DNA of 64,000 nt from Erodium maritimum (GCA_963921825.1 OY997596.1:38865932-38929931); one strand, 5' to 3'. Numbered from the stretch's first letter, positions 37,347-49,260 are shown. The notes: generated by a model from the letters alone, not told the origin. Program-made: numbers and translations.

Positions 37347-40265
37347 TGTCACGCCCCAATTTCAGCGAACCGAACTCGGGACGCGAACTTTTAAAAAAAC
37401 ATGAACACTTGAAACCTGTTTTCAATAAAAGCTTTGACATTTCCATTTACTTCTCAAAATAATAGTATTTACAATACAAAAACGTCCCAACAAGTGGACA
37501 AGGTACAACATCCGTCACTAGACTCAACAAAAGTAAAGACCAGACTCCGCTCCAAGCTCCATGAACTTCAAGAGCTAATCTAGTCCGTCCGGTGATCAGT
37601 ACCTGTAGGAAAAGCAGCTAGGGGTGAGCGTTCGCTCACCTCCACGGATAACAGACTGACTATGGCATAATTAGCAGAAAAAGCCAGTAACACTAAAACC
37701 AAACCCAACGCCGGGACTACAGTCCCCAACTCAAGTACTCAACAGACCCACAACCCGTCACTTTCCTCAACAGACTCGACACTCGATAAAAACAGTGTAG
37801 ACCCGACACAACTATCGACGACCTCCTCAAGGACTCGAACGAAACGACACAACACCAAACAAGATCACAAAGGATCGCACACCAGCTGCTCAGTAACCAA
37901 TCTCAATCAGGTCAGGGTTCGACCTATCGCAATTCCTCGACACGAAGTCGGATCAGGCTGTCGACCTTTCAAACTCGCAATTCCTCGACACTAAGTCGGA
38001 TCAGGCTGTCGACCTTTAAAACTCGCAATTCATCGACACTAAGTCGGATCAGGCTGTCGACCTTTAGAACTCGCAATTCATCGACACTAAGTCGGATCAG
38101 GCTGTCGACCTTTAAAACTCGCAATTCATCGACACTAAGTCGGATCAGGCTGTCGACCTTTAGAACTCGCAATTCATCGACACTAAGTCGGATCAGGCTG
38201 TCGACCTTTAGAACTCACCACCCCAGGTAACCACAATCACAATCACAGGCAAGTTCAATCACACAGGCACTCAAGGCCACTCAAGACACCTCAACAGTCA
38301 AGACTCGGGTTCAACAACCCCACGGGCACTCGCTGCCACTCAAGACACCAAATTAAATACACGGCTCTCATGGCCACCCCGACTCAACAATTAAATACGG
38401 GCTCTCAAGGCCACCCAAACTCAACAATTAAATACGGGCTCTCAAGGCCACCCAAACTCAACAATTAAATAAAACGCACGACAACCTCCGGCATACTCGA
38501 TGCCTCCAACGGTCCTAAAATCGCTAGTTTCACAAACAACCTCCGGGCATGGTCATATGCCTCCAGTAATTCAATTATCGCTAAGTTCTCTGTTCCTACG
38601 ACACTACTAAGTGTCACATGCCTTTCTCTTAAACGCTACAATCCCGTATCATGCTTTTCTAATAATTAAATAAATCTACTCAACCCACGACACCCCGGTG
38701 TCACATGCAATTCTACTATTAACTTTCCCTAATCAGGGCCGAGATCCGGCTACTTTTCCCTACCTCGTATACAATCCCAAAAGCGCTCCAACAACACCCG
38801 AAGCACACTCAGTCACTCGCCGAGCTTCCCCTTGCCTCGGTCCGTAGCACGATCTAAAAGAACACAAATTTAAAGTACTTTTAAACTAGTACGAGTAAAC
38901 CGAAAATTAATAAACTTAACGCCCAAACGTAACCCCGACAATGCCGATCACTCCCAAACTTCCCAAATACTCGATATTGCCGATAAAGGACCCGTAAGGG
39001 CCAGATTCGCCCGACATGGCGAATCTGCCCGGTTTTGGTTAATTGCCTTCCGGGGCTCCAAAAGTCCCCGTTTTCGTTTCTACGGTCTTAGAATATTTCA
39101 AGGAACCCAACGCACTTGACGGAATTGAATTCCGACTTCTAAGTCAATTAATTAACGTTTAAAGTTTCCCGAAACCCGTTAATTACAACTTCTCCAAATT
39201 AATTCCAAATTTCGATTCGATTAGGAAAAAGTGGTCCGGGGGACGTTTTAAACCACCCGAACATTAAAACCCGAGCAACCGAGCACGTGGGCCCCACCCA
39301 AAGGGCTTGGCCGTGCCCTAGGGTTTGAGGGAGGGGCTCGGCCACCAAGTGGTGGCTGCTGCCACCTCCGGCCAGCCACCACATGGCCGGCCGGCCACCA
39401 CCCACGGTGGCCGGAGCTCCTCCCGAGCCTCCGGTCACCGGAAAACGTGAAATTTCTCTCCCAAACACCTCTAAAACGTCTCCAACACCTCTCTAATCTC
39501 TACACAACCCTAAACCAAAATTTAAAACCAAACCCTAGCTCTTGAAAATAATCGAAACGAGAATCGGTTCGGGTATTACCGTAGAGGAGAACGAGGGGAA
39601 CGGGATTGCTCTTTGCTTTGACTCGATCCAAGGGCTCGATCACAAACCCTAGCTCAACCTCCCTTCTTCTCTCTTCTTCTCCTTCTCCTTCTCTCTCTAA
39701 AACCTCTCTTCTAATTTCTAATTTAATTAAACTAACAACAAAACTAACTTTTTTCCCTTTTAAAACCCCATACTCGGCCAACCCTCTCCAACCACACCTT
39801 TTCCCTCCAAAAATACACCACCATATACTTGACAAGTGTCAAGGTGGGTCCCATACCTTTTGGAAAATATCTAGTTGATATTTTCCAATCAGATTCGCGA
39901 AAAACGGACGTTTCGGGCCCCGAACGGGCACTTTTCCCAAAAATATTTTAAACTGGACGGGCTTCAAGGAAACGGCCCAACTAAGACCGCTACGACGACG
40001 GCTAAGCTTTTCGGGTCCAAAACGGTCCTCGAATGGACCAAAACGTCGCTCGGGTGACTTTTCCAGCGAAAAATCAATCTTTCCCAAAATGACCAGGAAG
40101 TTGCCCTGAGTCCCCCGTAACTCATTTTAGTCGATAACGGGGTCAACTTAAGTCCGGCATGACCCTCGGGGTCAATTTAAGTTAAGTTAAGTGTCTGTCT
40201 TAAAATTTTTAAATTTTCCTGTTTTTCGCAGGTTTGACTGACGTTGACCAGAAGTGGTTATTACA
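37347..40265 (-). repeat. 5' LTR of the chromovirus (2,919 bp)
   Basis: Nearly identical to the 3' LTR. The 48-base length difference equals exactly one extra unit in its tandem array. Confidence 0.96.
37926..38213. repeat. 48-bp tandem array, six copies, in the 5' LTR
   Basis: The same unit as at 29,568-29,807 with one more copy. The array is open in one minus-strand frame, giving a repetitive 67-codon reading that is not a gene. Confidence 0.95.
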
Positions 40266-40373
40266 TCTTAAAATTTGAAAAAAGCATAGAAATCCAATTT
40301 CAAAACACGGAAGCATATTAAAAAAAAATATAGTGTATTTTAAGGCATATATTATCAAATTTCCCATTATGAA

Positions 40374-40980
40374 CCTATATGCACTTTCTTTAGCACATCT
40401 AACAATCAACAACAAACCGTTTTCCATTCACAATTAAAAATGCGTGTGTAAAGGTAAAATCATCAAATCGTATATTATATTGCGTTGAGGTTGTTGTCGT
40501 AGTGCATTCTAAATAGTCAAGTTATGTGTATGATCGAGTCGTGCGGTTTTTTGAGATCAGGTGCAATTAAGATTCATACCCTCATTAGATCAAATACTCT
40601 TTATCAGACCTCGAGGTGTGACTTGATAGAGTACTCAGCTTGAATATCTATTATCGGTGAGTTGGTCGTAAAAAGTTACTGACATACAAGTCTCTTAATT
40701 GGATTAGCTTTGTATTATTATCTAGACTCAATATGTATCACTAATGACACCTCAATAAGTAGTATAGTTTTACGGTATAAATACCAGTTGATCTCACAAA
40801 GAAGTGGTGGATATCTCAATCTAAAGAGAAGTCTGAGCCAACCACCTAGAGTATTCCTGACTGTATTATAGAATCATTAGTGGACTGACAACCATTAAGC
40901 ACACAGAGTCATTTTATGGCCTTAACAAAAACTTAAGGACACCAGGTCTTTAGGAACAGGAAATTCAAATTTTCCACCAT
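40374..40980. other. AT-rich spacer with a retroelement-leader-like phrase
   Basis: No gene is seen. 40,755-40,790 is homologous, in reverse complement, to 4,095-4,135 and is likely an old LTR-element fragment. Confidence 0.35.
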
Positions 40981-41289
40981 TCAAAGAAAAAGGAGACGGA
41001 GACAGGGAATATGGAATGATGTCCTCACCCCCCCTTTAGCTGAGCCATCATCTGCCACATCATCTTTATCGCCAATAAGATCAAGGCGTTCTCCCATTCC
41101 AAGACCATCAGTAATGCTCCTTTTTGCATTCATTTTGAGCTTAGACCACTCGGATCTCCTTTTCTCTCTTTCTTTACTTAAAGATCTATTCTTTGAATTC
41201 GTCTGATGGAAAATTACTACATACAACTTTTTTGTATCTTTCAGCCGTCTACCTCTCTTTCTTGAGTAATTGCCTTGGGGCTCACTCAA
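40981..41289 (-). pseudogene. LINE ORF1, C-terminal basic tail
   Basis: The minus strand gives 102 codons with RKRGRRLKDTKK and SLSKEREKRRSEWSKLKMNA, a Lys/Arg-rich tail typical of plant L1 ORF1 after the zinc-knuckle part. It parallels the tail at 493-681. It is most likely the end of the same ORF1 whose RRM and DUF4283-like parts lie at 49.2-48.8 and 43.6-43.3 kb, now separated by insertions. Confidence 0.45.
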
Positions 41290-43319
41290 GAATTCTCTCT
41301 ACTGCCTGGGAGCTGGTTCGAAACCCAAACATGTTAAATCCATATTCGAAGGGGGGGGGGGGGATTTGAGTCTTTGACCTCCTCTCTTATCGAACAAATT
41401 ACCGGATCCGCGCATGTGTTGGGTTGTTGTTTATTACTCTTCAGTCTGCACCCTCCTTTATAGAAGATAAGTTGGCAATCAATCAGACTGGCCGTTGAGG
41501 TATTAGACAAACCCATGTCAAAAAAACCAGGGGAGAAAAAGTTATCTTCAAAATTTTTGAAAGATGGCCAACCTGATACCCGAACAACACCTCCGACGAC
41601 CGTCCGACGAGCTCTAGCTACCGAATCGAAGCCTGAAATCCCTTCTACCCATTGCACCGAATTGTTTCTCGTTTTGGGGCTTACAAAGGCGGAAACCGAA
41701 GCTCCAAATTCAGCTCCATACCCATTTCGGGTTTAAGGTGTTTTTGGAGATTTTGGATCGAGTTTGAGCTGGGTTTCGACGATTTGATCTAGGAATCGAC
41801 ATTCCTAGCACGGGTTTATCTTATACCATCACTTTTCTTAGCTTGATGTCGATTTCCAACTTTGATTTTGTTGTTTTTAGCTATATGGCTTGTGAGTAGT
41901 CACTCCGAGCCATGAAGGTCGTTGTAAATACATACTAGTTTAATTGATGCTTGAGGTTATTCAATTGTGGTGTTAGATGATGATTTTTGCGATATTGAGT
42001 TCGATACCCATTTGTGTTCGTTACCCGATTTGATTGATTTTGTTGGTTTGTGTATTTAGATCGAATCATAGGTTAATTAGATCGAGAAAAATAATTTGTA
42101 TGTATTAATTGCATGCTAAATTAAAGATTTTGGGTACGAACTTGATTAGGAGAATTTTCGATCTCTTGAGCGAATATCAAATGCTAAATTCATATGTGCG
42201 TAGCATTCATTACTTAATATGTTTAGTGCTTATTTTGGATGCTTGACGTGGTCGTTGCATCCTATATGAGATTGATTATTTTCTGATGATTGTTATTTAT
42301 GTCATGTGTGTTTTAAGCTAAATTGATGATTTCGGGTGTGGATTGCCCTTGAGTGATTTATTTCTTTGGGTGTGGATTGCCCCGTGAATTGTTAGTTGTA
42401 GCTATCTAGGATCGGTGTATGAGTTATTTGTGCACTTTGAGACTATTGAGACATTAAGTTGCATCATTGATTTTCTTGATGAGTTATCTAGTTTAAGTGA
42501 TACCAAGCCCCTTACTAGTGGACTTATGTAGATCATACTCTAACCAAGACGTTCACGTTTAATCGGAAAAGTCGGGTTAGAGAAGTTGATCTATGCGTAG
42601 TTAGATAATTCATTTTTCCTAGAGGTTGTGTTATATGCTTGAGTATTACTAGAACGAGGTTCTATTTAGTTCAACTTGATTATTGGTACAATCTTGATTG
42701 TTGGTGTTCGATATTCGAGAAGTGAACTAGGAGTAGCTAAACACAATTCTTTATTTGTGCTTGTCTATTTTAGCTTTTGTGTGTTACTAGGGTAAGCACC
42801 GCTTATCCTATGCAAGTTGACTCGCTTTGTTTCTTTATCGATATGATATATTATCAAGTTGAGAAGCAACTTAAGAGAATGCAAAATAGATGTATGAAAG
42901 TTCGATTATTGGTTTTACTCGAACCATAAAAATTCATACTTGCACATTTACTCCGATGATTGGTTTTTGAGCCATGACGTCTTTTCATCATTCATCATCA
43001 TATTGATTACTTTATGCATTGATTGGCTTTATGTATGAGCACGACACCCATGGTCGTTTTCTTCTAAACAAAGTTTCAATTTTTATTTCCAGTTTTATCC
43101 TTCTTATTGTTCACCTACTTCTCATGACCATTTACTTTACAGTTTTTACTGCTTGAACCATTTGCTTATTTTTAGAAGAGTGTATTTAGTGACGTTTATA
43201 CATTTTTCGCCATTTTACCAATTTCCATAAATTGTCATCCTTGGCCCGATTTCTCCCTTGTGTTCGACCGGTTTCTTACCGTTATCATTTATTGCTTGAA
43301 CGACTGTGTACGGAAGCAC
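41290..43319 (+). other. AT-rich LTR-retroelement-derived non-coding block
   Basis: No coding potential was recognised. From about 41,700 to 43,335 it is homologous in reverse complement to about 54,290-55,930. For example, the stretch with GTGTTCGACCGGTTTCTTAC and GTGTACGGAAGCACGTTAAA matches around 54,312-54,390. Such phrases occur at LTR or leader ends of plant gypsy-type elements. A run of about 13 G lies near 41,350. Confidence 0.4.
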
Positions 43320-43558
43320 GTTAAAGAGGGTATGCAGAAACCCCATCTTCAACAGGTGAAATAAAAACCTTAAAGCTATCAGATTCAAAAGCAAAAGTAA
43401 CCACTGTGCCGTAAATCTTAATTTTAGAATGAATCAACACAAGATCTTTATGAAGATCCTTGCCAAAACGAAAATCCAAAACTTCTCCCTATTGAAATTC
43501 TGGTCCAACCATCCGTGTATAGGAACACCTGAGATAGAAACCCACTGGAAAAGACCTC
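43320..43558 (-). pseudogene. LINE ORF1, DUF4283-like part
   Basis: The minus strand reads FQWVSISGVPIHGWLDQNF and, after one frame change, GEVLDFRFGKDLHKDL and VTFAFESDSFKVFISP. That is the W-S-I-x-G-x-P-x-x-x-W pattern followed by the beta-rich end of DUF4283 found in plant L1 ORF1. It abuts the copia-like element at 43,565, and the RRM half of the same protein lies on the other side at 48.8-49.3 kb. Confidence 0.6.
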
Positions 43559-44345
43559 CTTTTTGCTGGAAAATTGTGGTTAAAATGTGATTTATGGTAT
43601 TAAATGTAATTTATGATACTAAATGTAATTTATGGTTTTAAATGTGATTTATGTAGTTGGTTGGCCATGACCTCTTAGTGGGAAGTTTTTATGGGATTAG
43701 CTACCCCATAAAATTACCTTTTTGTCCCTAATAGATAGCCTATAAATACCAAGCTACTAAGTCATCTTTCAGATTGATCAAACAAGATCACATCAAAAAA
43801 TTATATAAAAAAAACAGATGCAAAAACCACACATAAAAATTCATCTCGTTCTCTCCAATACGTTTTCATTCGACCTTAGTCCTGGTGATTTCTCTACACG
43901 GAGTTGAGTTCGTGACGTTAGTCGTTGTATCCTGGGAGACTGCTGCCCATACGGGGCATCAAATGTCTTAAGATTGTAGGAAATATGGGTTAGTATATTG
44001 ACGATAAACAAATTCAAAGTGTCTTAAGATTGTAGAACATGTTCAAAGTACTGGAAAACAAAAAAAAAATCTTATGGGAAAAAAAAAATGAAAAACGGGA
44101 TCAAGCCCAAAGTTCTATTTTCATTGAAAAAGACAAAACAGAAAAGGAAACACGCGGGTCTCTTCAAGAACCGGGTCCGCGCGAGTCAAAATCCAGGCCG
44201 TGCAGGCGAGTGGGTCTGGGTCTAGGATGTTGTCCAGGCGCGTGGGTCTGGGTCGAGTCACGGGTCATCCGCCCCAATTGGACAGTTTTATTAATTAAAA
44301 TAACTATTATGTTTTTTTTTTCAAGAATGATTTTGGAAAAAAAAG

Positions 44346-45200
44346 TTCTTGAATAAATTTCGAATTCATATGGAATTCTAAGTCGAGGGAAATAAACTTG
44401 GAATTTTGAATTCCTAAACGTTTTTCCAAAAGAAACAAACTTGGAATTCAATTCCTAAACGAGTTTCTTAAAATTTTAAGAAGGAAACAAATTTCTTGAA
44501 CAAATTTTGAATTCACACGGAATCCAAAGTAGAAGGAAATAAACTTGGAATTAAAATTACTAAACGTGTTTCCCAAAAAAACAAACTTGAAATTCAATTT
44601 TGAATTCATATGGAATTCAAAGTCGAGGGAAGTAAACTTGAAATTTTAATTGCTAAATGTTTTCCCAAAAGAAACAGACTTGGAATTCAATTCCTAAACG
44701 AGTTTCTTCAAATTTCAAGAATAAAACAAATTTCTTGAACAAATTTTGAATTCATACGGAATTCATGGTTAAGGGAAATAAACTTGAAATTTAATTCCTA
44801 AACAGTTTGGAATTCAATTCCTAAATGTGTTTCTTAATTTTTCAAGAACAAAACAAATTGGAAATAATTTTCCTAAACGTTTTCTATTTTGAAAAAAAAA
44901 CGTATTTCTCCACAGCAAATGGTGGAAAATAAAAGGAAAAGAAAATATAAATTTCCGTTTAAAGGAAATAACGTTTGTTTCAAGATTAATTTCCAAGGAA
45001 ATTACGTATTCTTGAACAAAAGTCGAATTCATACGGAATTCAAAAAAAAAGAAAAAGAAACGAACTTGGAATAGAATTCCTAAACGGTTTTCTCTAGATT
45101 CAAGAAGGAAACAAAGTGGAATATTTCCTAAACGGTTTCTTACTTTTCCGAAATTATAAGAAGGATATAAATTGGAATTAATTCCAAAAACATATTTTAT
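44346..45200. repeat. Irregular diverged repeats around GAATTCATAYGGAATTC
   Basis: GAATTCATATGGAATTC-like phrases recur near 44,361, 44,511, 44,601, 44,748 and 45,026. They alternate with AACTTGGAATTCAATTCCTA and CTAAACG...TTTC phrases. Spacing is uneven, so it is a shuffled rather than clean tandem array. Confidence 0.75.
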
Positions 45201-45752
45201 CAACGAATTGTGAAAGATGCAAAGAAAAAAAAGGAACGGTTCATTTTCTAAAAGTGATCAATCGTTTTCTTGGAAAACACGACAAGACGGTAAAATATAC
45301 GTACTCGTGTAAAATTCGTAAGGTACATCTGATTCGATTCTAAAACGTAGAACACGTACGAATAGATTAAAATCAAACGTGTTTTCAACATCAGGAAGTT
45401 ACTCGATTAAAGAATGACAAATTTAATACGTTCAATTTAGTCTTAATTGGAATAAAACTATACACAAACTTGAAAAGAGAAAATGAATATTTTCGACTTT
45501 CAACGTACGAGCGATTAAACTTAACTAATCGATTCGAATTCCGTTATACAAGTTAAATCGAACTCATCGATTTATTATTGACAAGATTAGTTTGATCGGT
45601 GACCAATTAATCGGTTTTTGTTTCATTGCGAAACACGTTAGAACGATTAATTTTGGATTCTCAAATCAAGCTAATTTTGTACTTTGACCAAGTTGAATGA
45701 TTTCAATTTTGGATGATTATAAAAACGGAAAAAACCTTTTTGTATAATTACT

Positions 45753-47596
45753 TGTGAATGTGGGGGTCGGTCCCACTACACGGAATATTTCCGATCAACT
45801 AAGATCTGTGTCTATGACATACATGTATAATTCAATAGCTACTAATAAGACACAGAACTTAAGTTGACATAATAACTGATCTCAAACGTGATAACACTGC
45901 TGATCTGCCTGTTAGTCTTAGTGCCCGTAGTTCAATCCTAAATGTCCAAATGTATATATCATCGTTAGCAATAAAATTAAAGCGGCTTTATATTACTTAT
46001 GTGTTGGAGTAATATATCGATGTGTGCTCTGATCTATGCCCACCATGCGAATAGAACCATAGATTTAGATAGATCATACTCGATGGGTCCCTAGTCAACA
46101 AAGCTTCATTAGAAGCGACTAGTATGAAAGATGGCTCTTTATGGCTTACGTTCTGTTAGTCATTGGAATGGGATTCCGGAGTCTGATCATAGATATCATG
46201 TGGGACATGATATTGGACGACCCGCCCTGAATATGTGCCATAGATTAAGTCATGAACATATTCAGTGTTGTAGCTTGTCATGTATCCTTAGACCAAGGAG
46301 TCTTTGTGATCGCTATGTAGTCAACAACTGAGTTTGACCTGAGCCTAACGTTGTCCGTAACAGGGCTTCCATAACGGCCAGGATTGGCTTGGGGACGGGC
46401 TACATGAGTGACACGAAAGACGGCTAAGGGATTTATCCCTCATACTAAGGTATGGGAAAGATATCGGTTCTCGGCCGCTTGATCGAGAGTGACTGAAAGA
46501 ATAGCATGGCCATGCACATGATACTGGATATCATATCTTCAGTCATCTCACATATCAAGGAACGGTGATTGAGAATAATAAGGATGACGGCTCTATGCCT
46601 TATCTCAATCAGGATATCGGAGATAAAAGGATAATGACAGGGATGACGGAAAGGTTAGAATCGACAGGGTCGATTCGTTATGCAGTGTCAGACAATACTA
46701 AAGTCTCGTTAGTTGCCACTTAAATAGGATCAAGTAAAATGGGATTTTACGTTGATCTATTGACATGCATAAACCTAAGGGTCACACCGGAGGATGAAAC
46801 TCATTGACACATTTATGGAGAATGGCCAAAAGGGAGTTGTCTCGGGACATGACCAAAACTGGGTTTTGGGTCATGTGCCCGTAAGTGAATAGGACTTTAC
46901 GGATCGAGACAAGGCTTGGAGTCTTGGGATTGATTGCGTCGGATAATGTTGGACATTTCCGGTATGGAAGGCTTGGAGGCGATGAGCGAATCACGGGACC
47001 TCGTTGGAAATGGCCACGGGCCATGTTCCAAGAGGCCCATGAAAGGCCCATGCAACCAAGGCACATGGAACTAATTAATCAAGTCTTGATTAATTAGTAC
47101 TAAGTAAGCAAGACAAGGATTAAGGTGTTGGTGATTCACCACCTAACCCAATCTTGTCTTGCCATACTTTGTCCTATTTACACCTTACTTGACACCATAC
47201 TTGTCCCATGCCTTTAGTTGGACAAGTATGGGTTTTGTTATGTTTAAGTCATCTTTTTTCAACATAACAAACACAAGACAAGAATAGGAAACACATTTTC
47301 TCTCCCTCTTCCATGGCCATTTCGGGTTTGGCTAGTTTCCACCTCCATTTTTGTGTTCTTGAGTCCTCAAAGAGAAGAACTACGTGGCTTTGATTCCCAT
47401 GTGGATACGTAGGCGTCTTGGAGACTCAAGCCAATCATTCGTTAACCGGTGTTCTTGTTTTGGTAAGAGATAGTGCTGAATTTTTCTCTTGTGAATCCAT
47501 TCTTTGTTAGTTGTTTCATGGTTTTAATCGTCTCTTGGTTTTCATTGATTTTCCGCTGCGAGTTTGTTCATCTCCAACCCTACCTCGAGACCCAAC
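45753..47596 (+). other. LTR-like non-coding block, possibly a nested solo LTR
   Basis: The block opens near TGTGGGGGTCGGTCCC and closes near GAGACCCAACA. It contains text typical of large plant copia LTRs (TAAACCTAAGGGTCACACCG, TTTTCCGCTGCGAGTTTG). I could not find a matching TSD, so the ends and nested status are uncertain. Confidence 0.35.
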
Positions 47597-48201
47597 ACTG
47601 CCAAGCTAAACTAAATGTTATATTGAAATCTAGTTGAGAAAAAGACATCCAAGGGAATGTGACTGAAGCCCATTTAAAGGCGTTATGTGAAGGAAAACCT
47701 AACCGAGTTGATTGGAGATCCCAAGATCTAGGTTCAATGGGACAACCTAATTGTTAACCTGTGAACGGTCACTGTGGGGGTCCAACCCCGAGTCCATTCC
47801 TATGATGCAAATAGGTGACGTGTAAAGGTTAAGCATAACTTTTAATGATTCCTTGCATCAAGAGTATTGAGCAAAGTGAATCACCTATGTGAGAGGAATT
47901 GGGGTCGCTTCAAGGGTGACTAATGGGACCAGTCATCTTAAACTCTTGTAGAAGCAAACAATATCCATGACCAAAACGGGCACACCCATGAGAACCAAAC
48001 TGTGTTTGTTGGTATTTGTGTGGGGTATACTATCATCTACACAAACGACATAATAGTTCAAGGACATCGCGTCTACTAGTCAGTCAGCAGAATAAATATA
48101 CTTTTACAAGGGAAGGCTCAAGGATGAACATCTACCTATCCTATACAAGTATCGACTTAGAGAAGTAACCGCTCCCTCGTTCCTTTTTCGTTCCCATCAC
48201 A

Positions 48202-48214
48202 TTTTGTGGGAGAT
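48202..48214 (+). other. Polypurine tract of the copia-like element
   Basis: TTTTGTGGGAGAT directly precedes TGTTGGGAAAATG, the start of the right LTR, as in many plant copia elements. Confidence 0.7.
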
Positions 48215-48774
48215 TGTTGGGAAAATGTGATTTATGGTATTAAATGTAATTTATGATAGTAAATGTAATTTATCGTTTTAAACATGATTTATGTAGTTGA
48301 TTGGTCATCACCTCTTAATGAGAGGTTTTTTTTATGGGATTAACTATCCCATAAAATTACCTTCTTGTCCGTAATAGATAGCCTACAAATACCAAGCTAC
48401 TAAGTCATCGTTCAGATAAATCAAACAAGATCACATCAAAAAATATATATAAAAAAAACAGATGAAAAAACCACACATCGAAATTCATCTCGTTCTCTCC
48501 CAATACGTTTTCATTCGACCTTAGTCTTGGTGATTTCTCTACACGGAGTTGAGTTCATTGACGTTAGTCATTGTATCCTGGGACACTACTGCCCATACGG
48601 GACAGTCAAGTGTCTTAAGGAGACATGAGTACCTGGACTCGACTAAGCCTCTATTTCCTAATCTGTAATCAGTAAGCTAGCTGATTCGGTAAAGATTATT
48701 ATGTTATTTCAATTTGTTATTTCTTTTATTTAAATTTGTTTATTGTCAATATACTAACCCATATTTCACTTTTT

Positions 48775-49260
48775 AAGACCAAAACATTCTTGTCTTTCAT
48801 AATTGTGAACCAACGACGAACCCATCCCCAATTCGTATCATTAAGGGCACTCCGTACCGTTAAATTTCTGGAGGATAACAGGAAAACTCTATTGCCCAAA
48901 TCCTTCAGATCAATGTCCTCTTCCTCTTTATTGCACATTTCTTACCACCCTGCACCTCGCTTCCTCTGAATAGCTTTCTCTGGCCAAGCCATTGCTGTAA
49001 AAAATTTATGTTTTCCCAAATGAAAACCATTGAATTACTCAATAACAGAAGTCGCCTCCTTAATCGAGCCCAATTTAACGAAACCAAAGAAATTATCGTT
49101 CTTATTTGGTCGTCGAGAAACAAAGATCTCCACCGGTTCTATGCTGAAGGTTTACAAATGATTCCGGACTCCTTCCTTGAACGCCGAAGGTAAATTGCAC
49201 AGAAAAATCTTCCCCAACCCCACATCACCCCCGAGAGTCTCGAGTAGGAGCCTTGATCTC
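48775..49260 (-). pseudogene. LINE ORF1, N-terminal RRM part
   Basis: The minus strand gives an RNA-recognition motif with RNP2 (KIFLCNL, near 49,205) and RNP1 (NFFGFVKL, near 49,090), then GSIKEATSVIE and WPEKAIQRKRGAGW. A linker (NWGWVRRWFTIMKDKNVLVL) follows, running to the copia-like insertion. Three in-frame stops show decay. Some plant L1 ORF1 proteins carry an RRM in front of DUF4283, and the two halves here are in that order on one strand, with the insertion between them. An alternative is a retrocopy of a host RNA-binding gene, but the DUF4283-like continuation argues against it. Confidence 0.6.

Larger units (their letters stand above)
28989..40265 (-). mobile_element. Whole-looking Ty3/gypsy chromovirus, Tekay/Del-like, 11.3 kb
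   Basis: Both LTRs (28,989-31,859 and 37,347-40,265) begin and end TG...CA on either reading, and TCTTA flanks the element (28,984-28,988 and 40,266-40,270). The coding strand is minus, so the right copy is the 5' LTR. A tRNA primer site, a polypurine tract and a single long Gag-Pol frame are all in place, and no break was seen. Apart from one 48-bp repeat unit the LTRs differ by only a few single bases by eye, so the insertion is recent, of the order of tens of thousands of years under commonly used plant rates. It inserted into the inner edge of the right TIR of an older MULE. Confidence 0.96.
27566..40365. mobile_element. Mutator-like element (possible Pack-MULE) split by the chromovirus
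   Basis: The left end from 27,566 (GGGAAACTTGTTTAAATATG) and the reverse complement of the right end from 40,365 (GGGAAATTTGATAATATATG) are homologous over about 100 bases, reaching exactly to the chromovirus insertion at 40,265/40,266. ATTATGAA lies outside both ends (27,558-27,565 and 40,366-40,373). Without the inserted retroelement the element is about 1.5 kb. Long TIRs and an 8-9 bp TSD point to Mutator-like; a strict 8-bp duplication would also allow hAT. No transposase is seen. The interior contains decayed coding-like sequence of unknown origin. Confidence 0.75.
43565..48768 (+). mobile_element. Ty1/copia-like LTR element without recognisable pol
   Basis: The left LTR (43,565 to about 43,975) and right LTR (48,215-48,768) are clearly homologous over about 400 bases. 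The right one is preceded by a copia-style purine tract TTTTGTGGGAGAT. CTTTTT flanks the element at 43,559-43,564 and 48,769-48,774. A short inverted copy of the right terminus sits beside the left LTR. The 4.2-kb body shows no Gag, protease, reverse transcriptase or integrase. It holds a repeat-rich AT block (44.3-45.2 kb) and LTR-like text (45.75-47.6 kb) that may be a nested insertion. It is broken and of moderate age, judging by visible LTR divergence. Confidence 0.75.

Noticed and set aside
29568-38213. CRISPR-like array or repeat-protein gene from the 48-bp units
   Set aside because: The units are contiguous without spacers, lie in retroelement LTRs of a plant genome, and the open frame across them is a by-product of a unit length divisible by three.
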